Source: Thermococcus sp. | GTDB taxonomy: Archaea; Methanobacteriota_B; Thermococci; Thermococcales; Thermococcaceae | Direction: 5' to 3' | Assembly: GCA_021160985.1 (NCBI GenBank) | Contig: JAGHBN010000118.1 | Span: 1-20,631, forward strand | Length of the DNA stretch: 20,631 nt | Shown: piece by piece, positions 15,455-20,631 of the stretch | Layout: each line of letters starts with the position of its first letter | How positions within the stretch are numbered: position 1 is the first letter of the stretch | The notes under the pieces: generated by a model | Told to the model about the DNA's origin: nothing | The model's database searches: none | Seen by the model: the letters and a program-made list of their open reading frames with translations, nothing else | Translations under genes and position numbers: made by a program

Positions 15455-16201
15455 ATGAATTTTTTGGATTTCCTTTATAACGTGGGCGGAGCAGTTGAAA
15501 CGTTGCCGACTAAAATTCGAGAGCTGATAACTCCCCGTCCATCAGCACAGCCTCCGGAATTCCGTGTTTTGAGAAAGTTCGTGAAAAAAGAGCTAACGGT
15601 TAATGAGTTTCTCAGCCTCCAGCTCCAGCTTGTTTTCCTCACTTATTTGATTGTTTCCCTGTTCCTGATAATTTTCAGGGCCCATCCAACCCTCTTGGCC
15701 CTGGCCTTTATTCTCGAGCTGTGGGCTGAGAGGTATACCCTGGTGCGTCATGGGCATTTCCTTTTGGACCCTGAGCCCTACAGATTTTTTTATTACGGGA
15801 TTTCGGTAGTCTCATTTGCGTCCTTCTTTGGTTACGAGATTTTAAGAAGGAGCACTCTCAGGATAGAGCACTACATGGCTTACGTTGTCTTGGTGCTGGT
15901 TGTAGTTCTGATCTTTAGGTGGTACTTCAAGCAGAGATACGGAAGGGAGTACACGTACGGTGTCATTGAAGAGGTAAGGAATGACCTTGTAAAGGTGTTT
16001 GTCCACGATGACATAGCGGCCAACGCCAAGCCCGGCCACTACTGGGTGGAAAAGGTTCCGGACGCAGAGCCCGGGAGGGTCGTAAAACTTCTGCTGGAGG
16101 ACAGAAAATTGAGGGGGGCCGTTCCTTCAAGGATACTCGAGGTTTACCTCGAGTCTCAGTCCTCCCAGACTTCCAGCGAACCAAAGAAGGCCAGTGAGTG
16201 A
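15455..16201 (+). CDS. DUF2101-like multi-span membrane protein
   Basis: A 248-residue integral membrane protein, the last gene of the pilin-like operon. About four hydrophobic segments are visible: 56-75, 78-90 (shorter), 111-128 and 141-156. They are followed by a soluble C-terminal domain of about 90 residues with alternating hydrophobics (VIEEVRNDLVKVFVHDD) that may be a small beta-barrel. The layout and the PPEFRVLRKFVKKELT segment remind me of archaeal DUF2101 proteins, a family without known function; this match is from memory. ATG 15455 is used because GGAGG (15441-15445) fits it and the upstream in-frame ATG lies inside the previous gene. Its position at the end of a surface-protein operon suggests a membrane platform or assembly factor, which is inference. 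Its 3' end overlaps the minus-strand gene at 16156-16431. Confidence 0.7.
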   Translation: MNFLDFLYNVGGAVETLPTKIRELITPRPSAQPPEFRVLRKFVKKELTVNEFLSLQLQLVFLTYLIVSLFLIIFRAHPTLLALAFILELWAERYTLVRHGHFLLDPEPYRFFYYGISVVSFASFFGYEILRRSTLRIEHYMAYVVLVLVVVLIFRWYFKQRYGREYTYGVIEEVRNDLVKVFVHDDIAANAKPGHYWVEKVPDAEPGRVVKLLLEDRKLRGAVPSRILEVYLESQSSQTSSEPKKASE

Positions 16202-16431
16202 ATTATCAGCCTGTAGAGTGAATGATACGGTTCTATTTTGTTTGTTTTTACGAACTCTTCTCCGCTTTTCCGTATTATCAGGGCTTCCACTCCTGGATGA
16301 GGGGAGTTGATGATCACTAGTTCCTCTTCTTCGGATACCTCCAGGCTGAGGCCTTCAGAGATTTCCCGGAGGAATTTCTTAAGATCCTCCCATCTCCCGC
16401 AGGCATATTTATAATAAAGTGTGTGACCCAA
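16156..16431 (-). CDS. Small hypothetical protein, TTG start
   Basis: A 91-residue protein of unknown family if started at TTG 16431: MGHTLYYKYACGRWEDLKKF onwards, with an acidic middle and a helical end (HSLYRLIIHSLAFFGSLEVWED). The frame opens earlier, at ATG 16506, but that start would lie inside guaAA and upstream of the promoter. TTTTTTAAAG (minus strand, 16470-16461) places transcription start near 16440, where GGTGAT (16440-16435) is an ideal binding site for TTG 16431, followed by the family-like MGHTLYYK opening. I have a weak memory of short Thermococcales proteins with similar GYTLYY starts. Its last 46 bases run antisense to the end of the DUF2101-like gene. Confidence 0.6.
   Translation of the reverse strand: MGHTLYYKYACGRWEDLKKFLREISEGLSLEVSEEEELVIINSPHPGVEALIIRKSGEEFVKTNKIEPYHSLYRLIIHSLAFFGSLEVWED
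16231..16250 (+). terminator. T-rich tract, candidate terminator of the pilin-like operon
   Basis: About 30 bases past the stop at 16201, the plus strand runs into TTCTATTTTGTTTGTTTTTA. Archaeal RNA polymerase commonly terminates at such T-rich stretches without a hairpin. The tract lies within the coding region of the convergent minus-strand gene, so convergent transcripts would overlap. Confidence 0.4.
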
Positions 16432-16460
16432 AATATCACCTATATTAGTAATGACCTGAA

Positions 16461-16470
16461 CTTTAAAAAA
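16461..16470 (-). promoter_or_regulatory. TATA box for the 16156-16431 gene
   Basis: On the minus strand this reads TTTTTTAAAG, about 26 bases ahead of the GGTGAT binding site and 20-odd bases past the guaAA stop. The same T-run could also end the guaAA transcript. Confidence 0.5.
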
Positions 16471-16490
16471 TTTTTGGTAGGGTGGCCGGA

Positions 16491-17057
16491 CTAAAGCTCC
16501 ACGCATAGCTCCGCAAAGTTGTGGTAAATATCGGCCCCGCGCTCCGTGTGGGAGACCTCGGGATGGAACTGGACGCCGTAAATCGGAAGGCTCTCGTGCT
16601 TCATAGCCTCAACTGGACAGGTCTCGCTCCTCGCGAGGAGCTTGAAGCCTTTGGGAAGCTCCTTGACCTCGTCCATGTGGCTCTCCCACACCTTTAACTT
16701 CTTTGGAAAGCCCCTGAAAAGGTCGTCCTCTTCGAGGATTTCAATCTCAACGAGGCTGTACTCGGCCTTCTCACCCCTACCGACCTTCCCGCCGAAGTGC
16801 CTCGCTATGAGCTGGTGGCCAAGGCAGATACCGAGGATAGGGACGTTGAACTCGTCGTAGTGCTCCAGTATTGCCGGGCAGTTGCCGGTCTTGTTGATGT
16901 CTGGCCCACCCGAGAAGATTATGCCCTTCGGCTCCATCGCCTTTATCTTCTCAAGCGGCATCGTGTTGGGGATTATCTTGGCCTCCACACCGAGGTAGCG
17001 GAGGGTTCTCCAAATCCTATGGACGTACTGGCCCCCGTTGTCCATTATGACTATCAT
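16491..17057 (-). CDS. guaAA: GMP synthase subunit A, glutamine amidotransferase
   Basis: A 188-residue class I glutamine amidotransferase that releases ammonia from glutamine for GMP synthesis from XMP. The nucleophile is C78 in GICLGHQ, and the other two catalytic residues are H165 and E167 in FHPEVSHT; the oxyanion-loop segment FSGGP (48-52) is intact. In Thermococcales the two halves of GMP synthase are separate proteins that meet when substrate is bound, and the ATP-pyrophosphatase half is guaAB nearby. Here the genes are not adjacent: guaAA follows the vapC toxin with an ATGA overlap (17054-17057). Its translation is therefore probably coupled to the toxin gene and may depend on the toxin-antitoxin promoter. 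Confidence 0.96.
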   Translation of the reverse strand: MIVIMDNGGQYVHRIWRTLRYLGVEAKIIPNTMPLEKIKAMEPKGIIFSGGPDINKTGNCPAILEHYDEFNVPILGICLGHQLIARHFGGKVGRGEKAEYSLVEIEILEEDDLFRGFPKKLKVWESHMDEVKELPKGFKLLARSETCPVEAMKHESLPIYGVQFHPEVSHTERGADIYHNFAELCVEL

Positions 17058-17500
17058 GAGCTCACCTCCAGAAGTTTAAAGAACTTGTCGCTCTCTTCAA
17101 CAAGATAGAAAGCTTCCAATCCGAGAGACCTGGCCAGCTCGGCCATCTTCCTATCGTTAGTCACGAGGACTGCATTGAGGTAGCGTGCGGTTGCGATAAA
17201 ATAGATATCAGACGCTCGGTGGTGGGTCTGAAAAGCTACCTCCCGAAGCTCCTCGATGAGCAGTTCCTCTGGAACCCACGCGACTATTTCGCTGTAATAG
17301 GCGAGGGCTCTCTCAACCTGCTCTCGGTCAAAGTATCGTGAAAGAACAGCGACGAACTCAACCTCCCCCAGCCTTGGGGCGTAGAGCTCTATGGAGCCGA
17401 GCTGTGCATGTTCTATGAGCCTTTCGGCGACCTCAATCCTTTCTGGATAGAAGCTGGAGAATAGATGGAACACGACCGATGTGTCAATGACCACCCTCAT
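17054..17500 (-). CDS. vapC: VapC-type PIN-domain toxin
   Basis: A 148-residue PIN-domain ribonuclease. The acidic magnesium-binding residues are in their usual places: D6 in VIDTSV, E46 in LGEVEF, D98 in HRASDIYFIATA and D116 in LVTNDRKMA. VapC toxins cut specific RNAs, often initiator tRNA or rRNA, when not held by their antitoxin. The length is typical. It overlaps the antitoxin gene upstream (ATGA, 17497-17500) and guaAA downstream (ATGA, 17054-17057). All four acids are present, so it appears active. A house-keeping PIN nuclease without toxicity is less likely given the antitoxin partner. Confidence 0.9.
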   Translation of the reverse strand: MRVVIDTSVVFHLFSSFYPERIEVAERLIEHAQLGSIELYAPRLGEVEFVAVLSRYFDREQVERALAYYSEIVAWVPEELLIEELREVAFQTHHRASDIYFIATARYLNAVLVTNDRKMAELARSLGLEAFYLVEESDKFFKLLEVSS

Positions 17501-17706
17501 GTCTCCTCCTCCCTGAGCTTCAGGAGGTAGTCCGTTGGATCCTCCTTAAACCTCTCAGGCGTCACTCTCTTCCTCATTTCTCTCGCAAGCTCAAGGAAGT
17601 CCCCGCTGTAAATCCTCACCCTGAGCTTCTGGCCCTCCTTCAGCCTGAGGGGCTTGAGGGGCTTTAGCACCCCGTTTTCATATATGACCTCTATGATTTC
17701 GCCCAT
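17497..17706 (-). CDS. AF2212/DUF104-type antitoxin (VapB role)
   Basis: A 69-residue protein with the distinctive opening EVIYENGVLKPLKPLRLKEG (residues 6-25), the hallmark of the AF2212-like/DUF104 antitoxin family, which forms a small beta-hairpin DNA-binding or dimer unit. The C-terminal half (residues 36-69) is charged and helical and would wrap the toxin. ATG 17706 sits behind GGTGAG and is preceded by its own TATA box; an upstream in-frame ATG at 17751 would overlap guaAB and lie before the promoter, so it is rejected. The stop overlaps the vapC start, the classic antitoxin-first layout. Confidence 0.88.
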   Translation of the reverse strand: MGEIIEVIYENGVLKPLKPLRLKEGQKLRVRIYSGDFLELAREMRKRVTPERFKEDPTDYLLKLREEET

Positions 17707-17734
17707 ACTCTCACCGGTTAAAGTTGGAAACGAA

Positions 17735-17744
17735 GATAAATAAA
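17735..17744 (-). promoter_or_regulatory. TATA box of the antitoxin-toxin-guaAA unit
   Basis: Minus-strand TTTATTTATC lies between the guaAB stop (17748) and the antitoxin start, predicting a start near 17714 and a leader of about eight bases with GGTGAG. It could let the pair and guaAA be transcribed independently of guaAB and be repressed by the toxin-antitoxin complex. Confidence 0.6.
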
Positions 17745-17747
17745 CCT

Positions 17748-18671
17748 TCACTCGAACTCAATCGTCGCGGGGGGCTTGTTGGTGATGTCGTAGAGCACCC
17801 TTCCGACTTCTTGAATCTCGCTCGTTATCCTGAAGGCAATTCTCTGGAGGACGTCAAAAGGTACATTCATCGCGTTGGCAGTCATGCCGTCGAGGCTCTC
17901 AACGACGCGAACCGCTACCGTCTCCTTGTAAGCTCTGATGTCGCCCTGAACGCCGACGGTCTTGACGCCGAGCAGGACTGCGAAGGCCTGCCAGGGCTTA
18001 AGCCCCGCCTTCTCGATTTCCTCCTCGACTATGGCGTTTGCCTCTCTTACGATGGCCACCTTCTCCGGTGTGACCTCTCCAAGGACACGAACTGCCAATC
18101 CCGGCCCCGGAAAGGGCATGCGGTTGTATATTTTCTCAGGGAGGCCAAGCTCCTTCGCCAGCTCCCTGACCTCGTCCTTGTAGAGGTCGCGGAGCGGCTC
18201 TATGAGCTTGAGGTTGAGCCTCTCGGGCAGGCCGCCGACGTTGTGGTGGCTTTTAATCTTGCCTTTGCTCTCTATCCAGTCAGGGGCTATCGTGCCCTGG
18301 ATAAGGAAGTCAGCGTTGATTTCCTTCGCGATCTCCTCGAAGACCTCGATGAAGACCCTGCCGATTATCTTCCTCTTCTCCTCCGGGTCGGTGACGCCCT
18401 TAAGCGCCTCAAAAAACCTCTCCTGGGCGCCAACGTAGTGGAGGTTTAACCCGAACTCGTCCCTGAACGTCTTTATGACGAACTCCGGTTCACCCTTCCT
18501 GAGGAAGCCCGTGTTCACGAAGACCGCGTGGAGCCTGTCCCCTATCGCCCTGTGTGCTAGAATCGCCGCAGTAGAGCTGTCAACGCCACCGCTGAGCGCT
18601 ATAATTGCCCTTCCATCTCCAACCGTTTCCCTAATCTCCTCAACCTTCTCCCCGATGAACTTCTCCCACAT
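17748..18671 (-). CDS. guaAB: GMP synthase subunit B, ATP pyrophosphatase
   Basis: A 307-residue N-type ATP pyrophosphatase that adenylates XMP and replaces the adenylate with ammonia supplied by GuaAA. The P-loop is SGGVDSS (27-33). The family blocks GRVFIEVFE, PFPGPGLAVRVLG, GVKTVGVQGD and the C-terminal ITNKPPATIEFE are all present. I start at ATG 18671 (MWEKF) behind GGTGGTG. An in-frame ATG at 18695 lies only about 15 bases from the TATA box at 18714-18707, upstream of the likely transcription start, and adds residues not expected in the family. It is separated from guaAA by the toxin-antitoxin pair. Confidence 0.96.
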   Translation of the reverse strand: MWEKFIGEKVEEIRETVGDGRAIIALSGGVDSSTAAILAHRAIGDRLHAVFVNTGFLRKGEPEFVIKTFRDEFGLNLHYVGAQERFFEALKGVTDPEEKRKIIGRVFIEVFEEIAKEINADFLIQGTIAPDWIESKGKIKSHHNVGGLPERLNLKLIEPLRDLYKDEVRELAKELGLPEKIYNRMPFPGPGLAVRVLGEVTPEKVAIVREANAIVEEEIEKAGLKPWQAFAVLLGVKTVGVQGDIRAYKETVAVRVVESLDGMTANAMNVPFDVLQRIAFRITSEIQEVGRVLYDITNKPPATIEFE

Positions 18672-18706
18672 GGGCACCACCTTTTTGCCAACCATCAGGA
18701 AGTCAA

Positions 18707-18714
18707 TTTATAAA
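18707..18714 (-). promoter_or_regulatory. TATA box for guaAB
   Basis: Minus-strand TTTATAAA lies about 26 bases before a start near 18684, leaving a 12-13 base leader with GGTGGTG before ATG 18671. ATAAG upstream may be part of the TFB-recognition element. Confidence 0.65.
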
Positions 18715-18740
18715 CTTATCCGGGGAGAGATTAGACAGTT

Positions 18741-19736
18741 TCACGTCAAAATTTCACCGAGCCTGTCCTCCTCAAGCGCCCCCCTCAGCTCCATCGCTAT
18801 CCGCCTTCCGGTGCTGACGGGGTAGTCGTAGCGGAGCCAGCTGTAGGGGGAGCCGTTCACGAAGGGGTTCGTCCCAGCCACAATCCTGGCCGAAATCTCG
18901 AAGACCACGAACTCCATATCCTCCGTGAAGACCCCCTCAAGGCAGAAAGGCCCCCAGAGGCCGCCCATGAGCTCTTCCGCCGCTTTGACAACCCGTTCGC
19001 CGGCCTCAATGACGTCCATCAGCAGGCTCTCGCGGAGAACTATCGGAATGTTGCCCACCACGGTGTAGTTCGTCTCAAGCTCCAGGCCGAGCTGCTCCTT
19101 CGCCGGAATCCTGCCTATCGCGTCGGCGTTCGACTCGTAGCGCCTGTCCACGCTCATAAGCTCAAGCTCGCGGTTGAGCTTGGAGTAGAAATAGTGGGGG
19201 TAAACCGGGACGCCCACCACGTACTCCTGAATCTGAACCCTATCCAAGTCCTCTTTGTCCCTAACGCCAAGCCTCTCAGCTTTTCTCCAGAAGTCCCCGC
19301 TGTTTTTGGCCAGGAAGTAGCCCCTTCCTCCTCCTGCCCCAAAGGGCTTGACAATCACCGGCCCGTCTATGTCGTCGGGGTCTTCATAGACCTTCGGGAG
19401 CCTCAACCCGGCCTTCTCAAGCCACCGCCTTTCCAGCGAGCGGTCGCTCTCCCACTTCAGGACTTCTTTGTTGCCGTAGTAGGGAACTCTCATCTTCTCG
19501 ACGAGCTCAACGCCGAGGTGCGCCACGAAGGAGCCGGTTGGAACTATCACGGCATCGAGCTCAAGCAGTTCCTTCTCCGGGTATGCCCCTTCGATGAAGT
19601 AATCCGCCACAGGGAAGTACTTCGTGTAGAGCAGTCTAACCCGGGCCTTTCCGAAAGCTATAGTCTCAAAGCCCTCCTGCTTCGCCCCCCTCAAAATCTG
19701 AAGGGCGGAGTGAGAGGCATATGTCGCTACCCTCAT
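18741..19736 (-). CDS. purP: PurP, formate-dependent AICAR formylase
   Basis: A 331-residue ATP-grasp ligase that turns AICAR, formate and ATP into FAICAR, the archaeal replacement for the folate-dependent PurH step. Family blocks visible in order are MRVATYASHSALQILRGAK, VVPTGSFVAHLG, the ATP-binding KPFGAGGGRGYF, VPVYPHYFYS, RIPAKEQ, and near the end GPFCLEGVFT, EISARIVAGTN and DYPVSTGRRIA. The length is typical for Thermococcales, which often have more than one PurP copy, so this one may be either the enzyme or a paralogue. The start overlaps the purL stop as ATGA (19733-19736), so the two genes are co-translated. The stop lies about 27 bases before the guaAB TATA box. Confidence 0.93.
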   Translation of the reverse strand: MRVATYASHSALQILRGAKQEGFETIAFGKARVRLLYTKYFPVADYFIEGAYPEKELLELDAVIVPTGSFVAHLGVELVEKMRVPYYGNKEVLKWESDRSLERRWLEKAGLRLPKVYEDPDDIDGPVIVKPFGAGGGRGYFLAKNSGDFWRKAERLGVRDKEDLDRVQIQEYVVGVPVYPHYFYSKLNRELELMSVDRRYESNADAIGRIPAKEQLGLELETNYTVVGNIPIVLRESLLMDVIEAGERVVKAAEELMGGLWGPFCLEGVFTEDMEFVVFEISARIVAGTNPFVNGSPYSWLRYDYPVSTGRRIAMELRGALEEDRLGEILT

Positions 19737-20631
19737 TCCTCCTCACCCAGGAGCTTTGGAAGGGACTCGTGGACGGCCTTCAGCTCGGGGAGGGGCCTCC
19801 TGAGGAGCTCCCTTCCGTCCCACAGGACGGCAGCTTCATTTCCGCCGGCCTTTCCTACGACCGCGAAGTGCTTAAACAGGCCCCTCAGCTCGTCCAGGTT
19901 CTCCTCGGGGAAGGCCACTATGTAGCGCCCGTGGCTCTCGCTGAAGGCCACTTCAAGGGGGTTCGATGTCTCCGCGTGAACCTTTGAGAGGTCAGCAGTA
20001 AAGCCGGTGTTTCCCGCCACGGCCATCTCCACCAGTGCCACGACCATTCCTCCCCTGCTCACGTCGTGGACGGCCTTGATGAGGCCCTTCCTTACCGCCC
20101 TGAGAACCCCTTCAGCATTGGCCTTCTCCTCCTCCAGGTTCACGCGCGGGGTAAAGCCCCATCAACTTCAAGCCTCGTGAGCAGTTCGGAGCCACCGAGC
20201 TCCGCCCTCGTTAGGCCGACGACGCCGATTAGGAGCCCCTCCTCAAGGCCTCCTGAAGGAATCTCCTCAAGCTTAACCTTCCCGAGGCCGGCAACCACGG
20301 GGGTGGGCTTTATCGGCCTGTCAACGACCTCGTTGTAGAAGCTGACGTTCCCGCTGACGTAGGCGAGGCCGAAGGCCCTGGCCGCGTCGGCAAGGCCCTT
20401 CACAGTCTCGGCGAAGCTCCAGTAAACCTCTGGTCTTTCAGGAGAGGCGAAGTTGAGGTTGTCCACAAGCGCCAGAGGCTTGGCCCCGACGCTGACTAAG
20501 TTCCTCACGACCTCTGCAACGGCACCCATCGCGCCGTGGTAGGGGTTGAGGTAGCTGTGGTTCGGGTTACCGTCCGCCACAAAGGCTAGCCCGTACTCCT
20601 CGTTAATCTTGAGCACCGCCGCGTCCCTTCC
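19733..20631 (-). pseudogene. purL: purL (FGAM synthase), C-terminal half, frameshifted and cut by window edge
   Basis: This is the C-terminal ~300 residues of formylglycinamidine ribonucleotide synthase II, which makes FGAM from FGAR and ammonia with PurQ and PurS. Entering from the right edge, frame one (20631-20140) reads GRDAAVLKIN, DGNPNHSYLNPYHGA, NLVSVGAKPLALVDNLNF and ends LPRA-TGA. Frame two (through 19733) continues VNLEEEKANAEG, HDVSRGGM, SESHGRYIV and LLGEEE. The break lies at a C4 run on the minus strand (20151-20148). With one more C the join reads LPPRVNLEEEK, exactly the expected continuation. Either the gene is truly inactivated or a base is missing from the assembly. Everything else on both sides is well conserved, which favours an assembly error or a very recent mutation. 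The stop overlaps purP. Confidence 0.88.

Noticed and set aside
17724..18449. A 241-codon plus-strand open frame
   Set aside because: It mirrors guaAB, which is clearly coding. The translation has no domain or binding site.
19194..19925. A 243-codon plus-strand open frame
   Set aside because: It is antisense to purP and purL, both recognisable on the other strand.
20140..20155. Programmed ribosomal frameshifting in purL
   Set aside because: The C4 run is short, there is no slippery heptamer or stimulatory structure that I can see, and PurL is not known to use frameshifting. A missing base explains the data more simply.
1..20631. CRISPR arrays, tRNA or rRNA genes, insertion sequences
   Set aside because: I saw no regularly spaced repeats, cloverleaf-type sequence, transposase or terminal inverted repeats. 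The only gap near 300 bases (951-1226) holds the small gene, the dyad and two promoters.

Overview
The window looks like chromosomal DNA of a hyperthermophilic euryarchaeon of the order Thermococcales, most likely a moderately GC-rich Thermococcus. The evidence is archaeal ribosomal proteins eS24 and eS31 (Rps27ae), the wyosine enzyme Taw1, archaeal PurP, a two-subunit archaeal GMP synthase, class III (type IV pilin-like) signal peptides, TATA-box promoters with very short leaders, GGTGA-type ribosome binding sites and dense packing with ATGA/TGATG overlaps. The order-level assignment rests on remembered family resemblance, not on a search.

Layout, left to right. Positions 1-950 (+) hold the end of rps24e, rps27ae and a HemK2/Mtq2-like methyltransferase. 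A previously uncalled 45-codon gene on the minus strand (928-1065) converges on the methyltransferase. It appears leaderless and has a perfect 9-bp inverted repeat just upstream of its TATA box. Taw1 follows (1227-2228). Positions 2297-6390 form a tight three-gene unit: a large secreted protein with prenyltransferase/squalene-cyclase-type repeats and a C-terminal calcium-loop motif, a CetZ/FtsZ-like tubulin-superfamily GTPase, and a small membrane protein coupled to the GTPase by a TGATG overlap. A fresh promoter then opens a ~9.8-kb unit (6442-16201). It contains six consecutive genes that all begin with a short basic stretch followed directly by a hydrophobic helix: three small pilin-like proteins and three very large ones (605, 778 and 1087 aa) carrying extracellular beta-rich domains, including DUF2341-like and LamG-like modules. 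It ends with a multi-span membrane protein resembling DUF2101.

The rest runs on the minus strand. From right to left it holds the C-terminal half of purL (split by a one-base frameshift), purP (ATGA overlap with purL), guaAB, an antitoxin of the AF2212/DUF104 type, a PIN-domain VapC toxin, guaAA, and a small hypothetical gene that overlaps the 3' end of the pilin-like operon antisense. This is a purine-synthesis region in which a toxin-antitoxin pair sits between the two halves of GMP synthase.

The most interesting candidate system is the 2297-16201 block. It could encode an envelope-anchored, pilus-like surface structure whose minor subunits are giant adhesin-like proteins, placed next to a CetZ cytoskeletal protein and a likely membrane partner. 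No assembly ATPase, TadC/PilC-type platform or prepilin peptidase is visible here, so those parts would have to act from elsewhere. The block's joint function is inference. The gene boundaries, signal-peptide motifs and overlaps are read directly from the sequence.
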